64,000 nucleotides of DNA, taken from positions 1-64,000 of the forward strand of contig CAWUHX010000409.1 in NCBI GenBank assembly GCA_963922205.1. The letters run 5' to 3'. Made by a program: the position numbers and the translations under genes. The stretch comes from Romanomermis culicivorax. Its lineage: Eukaryota; Nematoda; Enoplea; Mermithida; Mermithidae. The notes beneath the pieces were generated by a model, which saw nothing but the letters and a program-made list of their open reading frames with translations, searched no databases and had not been told where the DNA came from. This document shows, piece after piece, positions 17,293 through 30,474 of the stretch (its first letter is position 1; every line of letters begins with the position of its first letter).

Positions 17293-18707
17293 CTGAACAA
17301 GGAACAATTAAAGATTGTTTCATGTACATAACCCGAAAATATAAGCGTAGACCGGACGTTTTCGTTTTAGCCGGAAAGAGCGGCCTCGTAAAGCCTATAA
17401 AACAAAAATCAAACCAACCCGTGAGTGTAAAAACCAAAGAAAAAATATTAGGTCGTTAAAATCCGTCTCCTTTGAGAGTCCGCATCGTTGGCCAAAATCT
17501 TCGTTAAAGAAATTTAACCAATTAGCATCATCAGCAGCAGCGTCAATTGTCATTCGATGGTGATTCTGCGCATTTTCGCCTGACAATGACAGCTGTAGAG
17601 AATAAAATTCAATAATTAGTGAATGTGCCGGATATGGAAGACAGAGTGATTAGAGGACCCGAAAAAATGGAATCCCGATGAATCCATCACTTATTAAAGA
17701 AATAAATCCACGGATAAATATTAAGAGATATTTTTTCAAATATTGGAGGATCTTACTATTTATTCCAGAAATAATCTTGATTCCTAGAGGTAAATTAAAT
17801 TTTTGACGTTATACTATAATATCAAAAAGTGGTCATAAATGCACAAGGGCGCACTGAAGTCGAAGGAAATATGTACGAACCGGAATGTAACGACGTTTAA
17901 ATTTTACACGTTAAAACAAACGTCTTGGACGATCAGAAGCTGGAAACTTTCAATTTTCTTTGCGAAAATATTCGAACATTCTTGCACGTGAACATTAAAT
18001 CAACTATTTCAAGCTAATATAAAATGTAGAATATCAACTTCTATCTAACTCAACTAACCCATAAAAATACTAGAACGGATCGGACGTATAAAAACTAGCA
18101 ATAAATGTGCACAAATGAACAAAAATATTAAATAATAACGAATAACAAGAAACCAAAACCGTTACAATTTTGTTCCAATCAAATCATGCCTGCTTTGAAA
18201 GGTTCTTGAAAACAAAATTGTTTTCATGTCTTTGGTACCAGTGTATATGCACATATACTCATGGAAACCATGCTAAACCGCCTAGAAATCATTATGATGA
18301 GCCTCAAAATTTGCAAATCATACCGATGAAATGGACCAGTCACAGAAAAACTACATATATATGCATCCTTTTTTGGTCCAAAAACTGCAAAATGTCTATT
18401 TTTCAAGCAGAAACTGGTTTTGAAAAAAAGACGATTAATTAATGTCAATTTTTACCATAAATACACAATTAATAAATTTTTGAAACATTCATTAGATTTT
18501 TCGAGAAAACATTTGGAAAATTTATCCCCTTAAAAATTTTGGGCAATTGACGATCCAAACCAAAAGAGTCGCATGATCAACCTTCATTAAACCCTGTTGC
18601 ATTATGAAAACCCACTCTTTCCAGACGCTAAAACGAAAACCCGTCCTCGTTCTTCCACCACGAAAGGAATTTTTATCGGTCTTACATGGAAAAAAATTTC
18701 GACTTAC
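17293..18707. other. Cyclin L intron 3
   Basis: A 1.4 kb AT-rich intron. A slightly more GC-rich stretch at about 17395-17586 has open frames but no recognisable cyclin sequence. Nothing else is assigned. Confidence 0.7.
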
Positions 18708-18847
18708 TTTTTAGAATTGGCGCGCTTTTCTAACTGACGAATTCTGTATAACTGACGTAAATGGTGAAAAACGTTGACAACGTCGCGAACGCGACGGGGG
18801 GCTTCTTCAATTTTACTGGCTAAGTTTATACAGGCCATGGCTGTGTG
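18708..18847 (-). CDS. CycL: Cyclin L, exon 3
   Basis: Encodes [19 protein letters not shown], then [14 protein letters not shown] and a basic Lys/Arg linker. [17 protein letters not shown] is the strongest cyclin L signature in the window. The acceptor is TTTTTAG. The donor is AAAAA followed by GTAAGT, leaving two bases of a split Lys codon. Confidence 0.95.
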
Positions 18848-18962
18848 CTAAAAACGAAAAAATAAAACTTTAATTCTTAGATCCCGAGAAGGCAACTTAT
18901 CAAAAAACAAAACAAAATCTCATGACGAAGTGAATATAAGTAACAATAAAGAAATCTACTAC

Positions 18963-19037
18963 TTCGAAGAAATATCGAACGAAGGATTTCGAATAATAGA
19001 ATCTTTGGTACAAGATCTGACCGGTAGCCGCCGCGAC
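18963..19037 (-). CDS. CycL: Cyclin L, exon 2
   Basis: A 25-codon exon encoding VAAATGQILYQRFYYSKSFV and RYFFE, matching the ATGQVLFQRFFYSKSFV helix of the first cyclin fold. The acceptor is TATTTCAG, and the donor is GAA followed by GTAGTA. Both junctions are between codons. Confidence 0.93.
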
Positions 19038-21531
19038 CTGAAATAAAAATTAGAAATCATTATCATGTGCGAAGAAAATTGCCATTGAGCAACTAATGAA
19101 TCCAATCGAAAAGTTAGTATTGCTGCGTCTGGTTCACACACATCTTATAACGTTATACACACTTGAGCACAGTGGGTTATTGGAAGGGGAGAGCGACTTA
19201 GGCTTAGCCTTGGACTCAGACTAGGCTTAGGGCGCGAGCCTAAGCCTAAGCATACGTCGAAGCCACGCCCGTTTCCAATAACTCACTATGGTCATGTGTG
19301 TATAACGTTAAAAGATGGGTGTGAACCAGACGCAGCAATACCAAAAAGTTACAAAATTTTTTTGTCGCAACCGCAATATGGAAACTTTTTCATATTCTGA
19401 ACTTTCAGAAATCTGTTGAAATATAAATTCTGTAGTCGGTTATCCAGGCTTGGAATTCTCCTGATGAAAGTACTGTAAATGTTGATAGTGCAAAATTTTT
19501 TTCTGATAGACTTAAAAGGATACAATCTGATACCTTTCTTAGAGGTGTAACTTAATTCGCTGAATTCTTTAGCTGTAACACCTTTTATAATATTATATGA
19601 TAACATGATAACACCTTATACTTATTCTTTACATATATTTACAAATGTATTAATTTCGAGCTAATAAATTATTATTATTAAATCTTTTTATGAACTTCAG
19701 TAGCCGAGTTCCACCGTAGATTGAAGCAATTATGCTCACAAATCGTTCCTCGATAGAATTTGACCTTGTGAACACGAAAAAGTTCATTTTTCATAACGTT
19801 ATAGTGATTCCATATAAAGACGAGAATGGCTGAATAAATCCAAAAACGATGAAACAAAGCATACGAGGGCATCTCCGGGCTACATAAAAACTGTAATCCA
19901 GGGAATCATGACATCATAAGAGATTTGCAAACGCTGAAATGGGCTAGACATATATATGTACAGATTTCTTCCTTTTGATCGGTAAAAATCCTAAAAATTT
20001 TACAGGAAAGCAGTCTTTTTTGTGTGAAAAAGTCATTTTTTTTGCACATCGCGTTATGTATAAATGTATATTAGTCATGCATAAATGTACATTCTTATTA
20101 AAGTAAACTTTTTTTACAATAAAAATTACAATTTATAAACCTTATTCGGACTTAAATGGCCAAAAATGTATTTTTTGTTCTATAACCCACACCCTAGTAT
20201 GTAACACAATCGATGACCCGTAGGCTGACCTCTAGATGGACCTTTCTATCAGAGGTCGCCAAGGTCGAAAATTTAGGTAGGGGTAAAATCGTAAATTGTA
20301 AGGGTAGTACTTAAAATATGCCGTGATCTTTTTTTTTGCTCCCAACTTTTTTGCGGAGGGGGGTGGTGTAGTACTCTGATCCACGTCAACGGACCTCAAA
20401 TCATAGCAGGAAAGTATGCCACAGCTTGGGTAACCATATGCGCACAGATGACCCAACGCAGAAGGGGGAAAAAGAGGAGAGCATGAAGAGGAAGAATTTT
20501 AAAAACATGTTTTTCTTCCCAAGGAGCAATTTTTTGATAAATCACATATACATAAGTCATTATTTGATCACCCAATTATATATATAATGATTTCCTACAG
20601 GTAATATATATTAATGTGCTGATATTCTTTCCTAAAAATCGCTATATGGCACAGCAGTTGCATACTTTTACATTATCATTTGCTCAGTAAATGTCAAAAA
20701 GACCAGTGAGTAATTCCTCTCAAGCACACATTGTGCGATTTTTCTCGAATTACTATAACCTACTAAGGAGAGGATGAGGTCTACCAACATTTTTTGCTAT
20801 AGTGAGCTGTTTTTATGGGGGTAGTGAATGAATTTTCAAATCTAAGACCGAGGTAATACCCCCCCCCCCCCCATGGGCTGCTCTGACCTCTATGTTCCGT
20901 TATATACACGTCGGCTCAAAGCTTACATTAAGACAAGTGTGGATTTAGAGGGGGTGGGGGGCGGCCACCCCCCGAAACTTTTGAAATACGATTTTTTTCT
21001 GTATACATATAGGCAAATTTGAAAAATTCTTGAATTTTTTCCTGGAAAAATACTTAATTTTGAGCACCGTCTCCCCTTATTTCTGGATCCGCCACTGCAA
21101 GACATTTCTCAATAACCGTCTAAAGGTCAGAAAGCATATTTTTTCAGTAAAAGAAATCATGGAATTTTTTTCCAAAACTGTAAAGCCGAAAGTGAACGAG
21201 TGAAATAATATTAAAAGCGTGCCATAAGAGGTTGGAACAGAAATCCTCGACCACTGACCACCAGGATTTGTCGATCACCTGGATAAAATAGGGTAGCCAT
21301 ATGAAAACCAATTCTCCCGATCGGAAAACTGAAATTTTTGAAAGGAAATCTTAATTTTCAGGGCTTTCAGTTCAAATTTAATACTTTCGTAACCTTTTCT
21401 CTGACTTTCTAGACGAAAAACTGAACATTTTTTGTTCCCATGATGACCTTTGGGCGGTCGATGACACCAGATACAAGAAAGGAAAAACACGAAAAGTGAA
21501 ATCAAAATATCTCTTCTCACGAATAAGTCAC
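19038..21531. other. Cyclin L intron 1
   Basis: A 2.5 kb intron containing a long inverted repeat close to exon 2 (arms 19117-19183 and 19275-19341), a C run near 20865-20875 and other AT-rich debris. No additional exon was recognised. Confidence 0.75.
19117..19341. repeat. Long inverted repeat (fold-back element)
   Basis: Two arms of about 67 bases with high reverse-complement identity share TATTGCTGCGTCTGGTTCAC and TAACGTTATACACAC. They surround a 91-base centre rich in CTTAGGCTTAG and GCCTAAGCCTAAGC motifs. It could be a fold-back transposon or a palindromic insertion. Confidence 0.8.
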
Positions 21532-22101
21532 CTGTGGCAGCTTCAACATAATAGACGCGGATTGAATTAATTCGCATCCCAAAAACCGCAAATCTTGTTC
21601 CAAATCCGACGACATTCCGTCTTGTAGCGAAGGAGCGTTGTTTAATTTGTCCTCGTGCAATAAACTATTTTCCAAGTTAATTTCAACTTTTCTATACAAA
21701 CGAGGCATATTCGGATAATCCGGATTAAAAATCAGCGGGGCGCTAACGCCCGCCGTACAGGGCGCGGCCGCGGCATCGGACGATGCCTTGGCGGCCGAAT
21801 CATTACCGGACACATTGCTAGCGGCGGTATTTCCCGTCTCCTTCGTCGACGACGATAATGGAGGGCTACGACGACGTTTAGTTTCCCTGCTACGGTCCGT
21901 CGTCGTCGACGGTGAAGACTTTTTCGAGCTGACGGCGGCGACGGACGATTGAACGTCGATTGCCGACGACGATGACGGCTTCGGCAGTGGTGCAGCTAAT
22001 TTCGAAGCCGACGACGACGATTTCAAAGAATTTTGATTATACTTCGACGACGAGGAACTGGCGGCACCAATTTTCGATCGGGGCATATCAACCAATGCCA
22101 T
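21532..22101 (-). CDS. CycL: Cyclin L, exon 1 (N-terminus, start of cyclin box)
   Basis: Cyclin L is the regulatory partner of CDK11-type kinases and acts in nuclear pre-mRNA splicing and transcription. The start is taken at 22101 (MALVDMPRSKIG); a second Met six codons later (22086) is also possible. The first 120 or so residues are Ser/Ala-rich and basic (KRRRSPPLSSS), probably disordered. The conserved part begins at LYRKVEINLENSLL and continues through PSLQDGMSSDLEQDLRFLGC and ELIQSASIMLKLPQ, the first cyclin-fold helices. The donor is CAG followed by GTGACT. Six exons (22101 down to 14041) join in frame. The Arg/Ser-rich C-terminal exons are not in the window. Confidence 0.93.
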
Positions 22102-22881
22102 TTTTGTCAGAAATACCTCGGATTGGAAATCTGAATGAAGTGAATGTAGAACATTAATCATGAATTGCACGTCCCATAAATACATAATACTTATAAAATA
22201 ACTGAGCTAGAAATGAGCCATTTTTCAAAAATTCAAGAAAATGTTAAAAAAAGGCAACCCAATAAACAAATCAGACAACCAATGAAAAATATCGATTTTC
22301 GTCAAAAAAGACCAAATGATACTTGTAGGGTCTAGACATGCACGGCAAGAATTTTCCAGGGATGAGTCCTTGAAATTTTTGTCCTGGGGGCAGGGGGGTG
22401 GGCGAGCAAAAAGAAGTTTTGCACGCTTGTTTTTCGTACAAAATATGCACAAAAATCATCAAAAAAGCTCTATTGGAAAAAGTTCAGAGGGGGGGGGGTG
22501 TTTGACGATTTTTTGGGCCAGGGTCTCAGGCACTGTTTTTCTAGCGCGACGCTAATAAAACATGGGCCGCGCTAATGACCGAATTTTTATTTCATAATTT
22601 ACTATGATGAATATCGGTAGGTACGTTTAAAAGAATGCTGTCGAAAAATAAGTTTACAATAACACATTTCTCAATAATGCTTGATACAGTCACTTATAAC
22701 TTGATCACTATTGTAAAAAGAAATAAACTACTGTGCTGCAGTGTTTTTTTTGCAGGAGGCAAATTAAAATTTTTGGGGCAAACGAAATTGAGGTAGTAAT
22801 TTGTAAATGTACAAACGGCTCTTTCCCAATTTGGGGAAGAAACTTTTGGGGATAAGGTACAACATAAAATATGAATTTTGG
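22102..22881. other. Upstream flank of cyclin L
   Basis: Likely 5' untranslated and promoter sequence for the first few hundred bases, with no clear TATA box. It then passes into G-run-containing repeat debris (22316-22560) similar to 15410-15480. No gene is seen. Confidence 0.5.
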
Positions 22882-23392
22882 TGCATTTTAGAAGTTCATA
22901 ATCTCAAAATTTTTCGGCGCATCGCGCCGGTTATAACTTTAATAATCATTAATATGAATTACCTAGCTCAAACGCGGCTTTCAAAATGTATACTTTCGCC
23001 TATCATTTAGAGTATAATAGTTTTCATCATCTCAATTATCTCATGTTTAAAGTGGTAATCTTCAATATTTCATTTTGATATTTAATGAAGATTCGCAATT
23101 TTATTTGAAACATTTTTTGAGAAAGATCAATACGTCGAGTCTCTAAACTTTTTGAAGTGATTATTCCTTTCTTAACGTAAAATCAATTCGGAAGCTTCAT
23201 GGAAGTAGTTGTCGGAAATTTCTACTCTTACACCGGCCAAGTTCATGAGAGTTAACAAATAAATTACTGATTTCAAAATTTTTCAAATAATAAAATTCTG
23301 AAAAATTGCGACTTTTGAACACAAAATTCGAATCTAATTCTTGAAATACATGTTCGGAAAATTGATTTTCAGGCGTTGCCGAATGTCAATAC
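22882..23392 (-). repeat. Family A repeat fragment, inverted
   Basis: Reverse-complement similarity to the central and 3' part of family A (16160-16800). It includes the CGGCGC-AT-CGCGCCGG hairpin at about 22915, and both ends are truncated. Confidence 0.65.
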
Positions 23393-23520
23393 TAGAGATG
23401 TATCGGGTACCCGCACCCGAAATTACCCGACCATTTTGCTGGATCCGGACCTGATATTCTCAAAATTTTGGATCCGGACCTGAAAAAATTATCACTATTT
23501 TGATTCGGATCTGATGTATA
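23393..23520. repeat. GGATCCGGACC-containing dispersed repeat
   Basis: Contains CGGGTACCCGCACCCG and two GGATCCGGACCTGA motifs. Related motifs recur at 62385-62800. No coding potential. Confidence 0.5.
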
Positions 23521-23772
23521 ATATATATAGTCTATTTTTCCGGAAATGCTTCTGAATTAGAAAAATGGAACTTTTCGGCTTTTGCCAAACCATAACTTAC
23601 ATAGAGCTAAAAGCTTGTGGATTTATACAACTAGCCTTCAAAAATTTTCTGAATGTTAAATCATACAGTAAAACCTTCCTGTGAACAATTTAACAGTATT
23701 GGTTTTTTGTCATTTTTGAATTTAGAAGTAGTTTATTAAAAATAAACTATAGTAATTCAGCTGAAATCAAAT

Positions 23773-24830
23773 CAGGGTTTTTTTTGACCTACGAGTCACA
23801 AGCCAAGTGGCTTGTAGACCTTAAATTTTACAAGCCATTCCAAATTTTTGCAAGCCAATTTTATAATATCAGTATACGTGAATAAATTCCAATGCTAGGT
23901 TAGTTTTTAAAGAAATGTATATATTGAGCATCATGGCAATCGATCAGAAAAGAGATGTCATTTAACATTTATTAAATAACATTTTGGAGCCGTTAATTCA
24001 TTAAAATTCAGGAAACATTTGAAATTTCTGAGTTTGATCGAAGTCTAATCTACAAGCATTGTGGAAAAAATTTTCCAGCAAACTATCCAAGAACATAATG
24101 ACTTTGACGGTCAAGTCCTCTATGATGACAAGTGAGAGCCCAAAAAAGCTATTAATCTTTCCTGCCTGAAACGCCGAAAATTTTTTTTTGGGTATGACAT
24201 TCTGCGATGCTGGAAAATCAATTTTCCAACCTATTATTTGAAGAATTAGTTTCGAATTTTCTGTTCAAAGGTCGTAATTTCTGGAATTTTATGTTTGAAA
24301 AATTTTAAATCCATTAATTTATTCACACAATAATGAACTTGGCCAAAAAGATACGAGTAGTAGAAATTTCCGAAAACTACTTCCATGAAGCTTTTGGATT
24401 GATTTTACGTTAAGAAAGGAATAATCACTTCAAAAAGTTAACAGACTTGACGTATTGATCTTTCTCAAAAAATGCGTCAAGGGAAAAATGTGAATCTTCA
24501 TTAAATATCAAGATGAAATGTTGAAGATTACCAATTAAAACATGAGATAATACATTTAAGATGATTAAAACTATTGAAGATTAAATGATAAATGAAGGTA
24601 GACATGTTAGAAGCAGCGCCTGAGGTAGGAAATAAATAATAATGCTTCGCGCCGGAAAATTTTGAGATTATGACTTTCTAAAATGCACCAAAATGCATCT
24701 TTTCTGTATCCGATATGATCAAACACATGACTCAAAAAATTCTGACAAGCCATTTTGGCTTGTTGGACTAAAATTTTACAAGCCATTTTGTCAGTCCAAC
24801 AAGCCATGGCTTGTAAAATGCTAAAAAAAC
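23773..24830 (+). repeat. Dispersed non-coding repeat family A, copy 2
   Basis: A close match to 15836-16951, in the same orientation, with the same CAGGGTTTTTTT start, the same AAATGCTAAAAAAAC end and hairpins of CAAGCCA/TGGCTTG at both ends. It is slightly shorter because of internal gaps. Confidence 0.8.
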
Positions 24831-27423
24831 AATGAATCAAATACTCACATTGAAGAATGTAATGAATCAATTATTTATTGTAATGTGAAAAGTAGCAAAT
24901 AGAAATTTATTGTTCAGATCACTATGAGACTGACTTAGATTTAAAATGTATAGATGTATAAAAAAAGATTAACATCTTTTTGGCTTTCACCTTTCATCAT
25001 AGAGGCGATTTATCATCTAATGCAAATTCATTATGCTATTGGATAGTTTTCTACAAAATTTGTTCCACAATGCTTGTAAATTAGACTTGAAACTTGAAAA
25101 TTTCAATTTTTCGCTCAATTTTAATGGATTTTTTTCGTAGTTATAAATAAAATTTGAAAATTACACTGATTTGAATATTGGTCTTTGGCCACGATGTAGA
25201 GGAAAACAGGTTACTCATTTATACCTATTTTTGCTGATGTACAAATGAAATATCGGCTCGTTTGTACATGTGCAAATATGGATCGTGTACAAAAAACCCT
25301 GCTGAGCACCAATCAAATTTTTCGCGCTAATGGAGTCAAACTGTCATTAGCGGCACTGCTAATGGGTGTGCCGCTAAAAGAACGTTGGTCTCAGGTAAGA
25401 GGGTTTACCCACCCTATGTATACGGTCCATATTCATAGACTTTACATGACACAAACCAGTTTTCGATGCATGGGATGAAGTATGAATATACGGACAACTT
25501 GATTTTGGATTAAATCGTTCAGAAAACAACAGCGTAGCCAGACTGCTTACTGGTCGATCCAAAGTTTATAGGCACAGAATCAGTTATAGCTTGCAAGCTT
25601 CACAAAGATTATGGATAAAGGCACAGAAACATAATGTTTGAGTTTTTAAAAAAGGAACCTAAAGCATCACCATCAAGACTAGTGGATGAGGATGTTTTTA
25701 ATTCGCTTAAGAATTTTTCAACCATGCCAGAGCTCGCTAAAAGTAATCTTCAAGTTAAATTTATTTCTTCGAGGATCAGGAATTTCACGTACTTTTATAT
25801 ATATCATTATTGTCAGTGGAAACGGAACTAAAGAATTCGTTTAAAAGATTTGCTTTAGACAAGTCGTCTCTTTATGATTGTCATCGGCTAATATATAGAT
25901 CACAGAAGGGTTTATAATTTTGGAGTCTATTATTCACGAAATTGAAGAAGCATTTGATTTTATTTCCTGATTTCAACAGTTTTATCAGGGTTAGGAAAAA
26001 ACCTTGGGTTGTTCTGGGTTTTATCAAGGTTTTTTTTCACTTTCACAATGATGGATATGAACCAAGTAAAAAAAGCAAATGAAACATCTCTAAGTTTTAT
26101 TCTTCATGACGCAAAATTTTTTCAGATCATTTTACCTGATTGTAAAACTAAAATACACAAATTGCTCTGCATGATAGATAAGATCATCTATCTGTACACC
26201 GACGATAAAATTTTTGGCATTGAATTTTATGAAGACTAGTTTTTCGACCGATGCAGATGACAATCAATTACCTAACTTGGAGTGAACAAAGCCAGATATT
26301 GAAAAATTACGATCTGATGACGCAGTGGACACCATCAAGGAATACACTTGATTATAACATGACAAAATGAATTGTGCCAGTTTATCACTATTTGTGCCAA
26401 AATACGTACTCTCAAGGCAGCTTGAACTCTTTTCCCAAACAATTTAGGATTCAGGAAGTTGAGTTCGAATTTTTAAGCATGAATAATCGAAGAAAAATGA
26501 TGTAAAAAAACTAAAATTATACTTAGCTGCCTGGTGCCGCCGAAAAAAGGCAAAATCCTTCAATTTCAGCCCATTTTTGAACCCAAAAAGCTGCCAGCTG
26601 CCCCTCTCTCCTGGGGCTTACAAAATTTTAGGGCTGCTCAAGTCAACTCACGAGCTGTTAATGACTATGAACAGTAGATACAACAAAAACTTTAGCAGTT
26701 ACAAGCAATGATGTGTATTGTTCACTAGCACTGCTCATGAGCAGTAATATCTGTCAAATATTCAGGTAAACTGCCAAAGCGTATCAAATTCAGCTAAAAA
26801 ACAATTCGTACGTAAATTAAATTTATTGGGTATGGATCAAGTTCCTGAATAGAACATTGACGAAGCATTTTATTTGTTTGTGTAACTCCATCCCAAATCT
26901 GTTGTCATGTCAGTGTCAGGGAAGAGACTGTACCGCAGTTGTACAATTGGCTTAACTCTCAATTTATGGTTAAATCAAGTAGAAATTTGTGTCGTCGAAA
27001 ACAAATTGGAAAAAATAAATTTTCTTTCTTAAAAAACCCAGAAATGCCCAATTTTCCAACCCATAGTTTTATAGTTTATTACGATAGTATTTTTCAGTGT
27101 AGCTGGTATGTTATTTCTTTTTCATTTCTTCACAAATTCACGTACCTGCAATTGGGAGGACCCCCTCAACTTGGCCAACCATATACCCAACCCTCCAGCC
27201 TTGAAAAAATAGGCAAAAAAGTTCTTTTTTTTTGTGAAAAATTTCGACTTTTTACGACGCCCACCAACCACTGTTTCTTTTCCAAGAACTTCTTTCTACA
27301 AATGCGGAAAGGGGTCAAATTTTTTTTCGTCTTAAAATCCTCGTTTTTTTTGCTTAAAAATGCTCACAGACGCTTTATCGCATTGTTTTTGAGCTTTTTT
27401 AAGCCCTCCGCTGTTTTTAAATA
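24831..27423. other. Gene-free AT-rich stretch
   Basis: Only short unsupported frames occur. A pair of CGCTAATG-type motifs lies near 25320-25375, and low-complexity Phe/Lys-coding debris lies at 26939-27424. Nothing else is recognised. Confidence 0.6.
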
Positions 27424-29500
27424 AGTTAATTCATTAAAATTGAAGAAAAATTGAAATGCTCGACTTAAAAGCCTAATCTACAAGCATTGTGGAACAAATT
27501 TTCTAGCAAACTATCCAAGAGCATGATTGACTTTGAAATATATGAGAAATCGATGGTCAAGTAAGTCCTCTGATGATGACAAGTGAAAGCCCAAAAAAGA
27601 TATTAATTTTTTCGACGCGAAGCGCCGGAAAATTTTTTGGGTATATTGACATTCTGGGACGCTGGAAAATCAATTTTCCGAACATTTATTTCTAGAATTA
27701 GATTCCAATTTTGAGTTCAAAAGTCGTAATTTCTAGAATTTTATTTGAAAAATCTTAAAATCTGTAATTTATTTGTAAACTCTCATGAACTTGGTCGAAA
27801 ATATAATGAGTAAGAATAGTATAAATTTCCGAGAGATATTTCCATGAAGCTTTTGAAATGGCTTTACGTTAGCAAAGAAATAATCGCATCAAAAAGCATA
27901 GAGACAGGATCTTTCTCAAAAGGAAAAAATGCGAATCTTCCTCAAATATAATGATAAAATATAGAAGTAAGATTAGCAGGGTTGGAAAGGCTTTGGTTTT
28001 TTGGTTTAAAAAAAAAACCAAAAAATTGGAAAATCTCTGGTTTTTTGGTTTTTTTCCAAAATCATTTCGAAACTGTTTTTTCACATTAGTCGATCTTCTA
28101 GGCATGTATTGGTGTCTATCTAAATCAACAAAACAATTAATTTAGTTGAATTGACTTCACTACAAAGTAGAAAAAAGTCGTTCTTTTATGATACATTTCG
28201 TACTCAAAAGATGTAATATAAATCAATCGATATTCTTTGTATCCATCTTGCAACCACACATTTAGTACATGAGTCAACTTTGCTATAATTTGCTCACAAA
28301 AAAGTAGACACTAAATCTTTCGTGGAGTGTACTCCGACCATACGGGGTGACATCCATTGATCCATATCATCATCAAAATGTTATAAAACATGATTGAGCT
28401 GAATTTATTGTTACGGTAAGCTTTTTGATTTTCTTAGCTCGAAATTTCAAAATATAAATGAGACTATAATAAAATTTTATACAGATCAGTTAAGCGTACT
28501 GTAGGTTAACAAAGAGAGGAGCTTTTTAGTAGTTCATTTTTATGGGACTTGACGTCGCTACTACGTAGAAAAAATCGTACAAAAATATGTATCTATCATG
28601 CAAGCGAAAATAGTATACATAATAAGACCCATTTGCTGTAGTTATAGCTCGCAGACAGGTTTGAAAAGCCAAAATTTGGAAACATCTGAAATGTCTATGT
28701 GTGACCGTCAACTGCAGTTTGTAATATTAATAACATATGTAATAATCTATCAATTTAAAACCCTCTTATCGAAAACGATATACTTAAAAATTAAGTTATT
28801 TCAACTTCTCTGTGCATATGTATACGTGTGATGCATTGATAGAATTCCGTAGTTGATTTCTTTTCAGTTTTGATTACGTACATTGTGCATTGTATATTTC
28901 TCTTCATTTGTAATTTTTCTTCTTTTCCTTGAATTTGCCCCTTACATATCGCATGCTCTGTTCCATTTTTATTTTTCTTGTGTTCTTCACTCATGGTTCC
29001 TTTTTTATGTGCCCACTATTACTGTATTTCTATTGCTAAATAGGGATTTCCTGTAGCATGAAGTAATGACACTTCTGATAAGATTAATGTTTCCTGCTGC
29101 CATTTTACGGCTCCCTAACTAGTCTTAGATGATACAGGGAGCTTCCAGCAGTTTTTTACATAGTTATTTTGATGTACCAAACATTCTAAAGAATTAAATC
29201 AGAAAAAACCACTAAAAAACCAAAAAAACCATTAAAAAACCATAAAAAACCAAAAAGTCGAAATTTCAAAAGTTTGGTTTTTGCCAACCCTGAAGATTAG
29301 CAATTAAAACATGAGATAATACGTTTAAGATGATGAAAACTATTATAGATGATAAATGAAGGTAGAAATGATAAAAGCCCCGCCTGAGCTACTTAATATG
29401 ATTATTATTAAGTATGATTATTAAAGTTGTAACAAAAAAATTTTTTTTTGAAAATTTTGAGGTTTGGACTCCTAAAATGCACCAAAATGCATCTTTTCAA
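27424..29500 (+). repeat. Family A repeat, copy 3, split by a hAT-like insertion
   Basis: The flanks 27424-27976 and 29293-29500 match successive parts of family A, so the element between them inserted into this copy. The left end of this copy is missing. Confidence 0.7.
27977..29292. mobile_element. hAT-like non-autonomous transposon, copy B1
   Basis: A 1316-base element with terminal inverted repeats CAGGGTTGG and CCAACCCTG, flanked by a perfect 8-bp target duplication AAGATTAG (27969-27976 and 29293-29300). The subterminal regions are rich in AAACCAAAAAACC. There is no transposase frame. Ends and 8-bp duplication fit the hAT superfamily. Confidence 0.85.
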
Positions 29501-30474
29501 TATGAAAACCTCAAATATTTCTTCAACATTTGTGGAAAGACCTCAAAAATTTTTTCCACATAGTGCAAATGTGGGAAAAAACAGTGCCCCCAACTGGTCG
29601 GACCTCTTACAGGTATGCAAATTTAGGATGGAATATTTCTTTTTCAGTTTCCAAATACTACTACGTTAAGCTTGATCTAGGATTTGTCAGCAATCAAAAG
29701 ACCTAAAAGGAGCGAAGGAATCGATAATAAATCGCATTTGGTTTAAAAAAGTAAAGTAAAAGTCATCAATGCACGCACAATCAGAAAAAATGGTTGGCCA
29801 TGGCCAACCAACAAATGTAGATTAAAAAAAAACCCCCATATAATCAACATTTTTAAAATCAAGTATTTTATAGCAATGTTTTTCAAATAAATTTCGACAA
29901 GGAATTTCGAAGCTTATAGAATTGTGATCACTGCAGTACTGGTAGAAAACAAACAAAAAAAAAGTAACCAAAGCCTTGCAAACCCTGCCTGGACATCATA
30001 CAGATGTGCAAAAAAACATTGTTTTTGTTCAATATTGCATTGAATCACACAGTAAATGTTCGAATATAGGTAGGAAACTATAATTTGAAACGATCATGCG
30101 CGTCAGTAATCCCGAGGAATGAATCAGGAACAGAACAAAAGCTCACTACACCGCAAACCTTCGAAACTCCTCGCCGGAAAATTTGGAGATTCTGGTTATC
30201 CCCGAGCGTTTCCTGCAAATGGGTTTTACTCTTCTCTAGCGGGCCTGCACGGCAGACAACACTGAAAGGGATACGAGGGAATTATCGCCGCTCAAAGGTG
30301 AAGATGATGCGAAAACATGCGAGCGCTAGAACGGGACCGCCGCCGATCCGAGATTTTTGCAGGAAAAATCGATAATCTTATCGTTGCTTACAAAATCAAA
30401 CAACAACAAAAACCTGCTCGTCAGGAATTAAAAAAGTCTGTAGAAAAAATGTCGTCTGCAAGCGGAAGTAGAGT

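Noticed and set aside
17395-17586. Possible extra cyclin L exon
   Set aside because: The frame has no cyclin L similarity, and exons 3 and 4 already join in phase without it.
26939-27424. A 161-codon plus-strand open frame
   Set aside because: Phe/Lys-rich low complexity overlapping repeat debris, with no recognisable motif.
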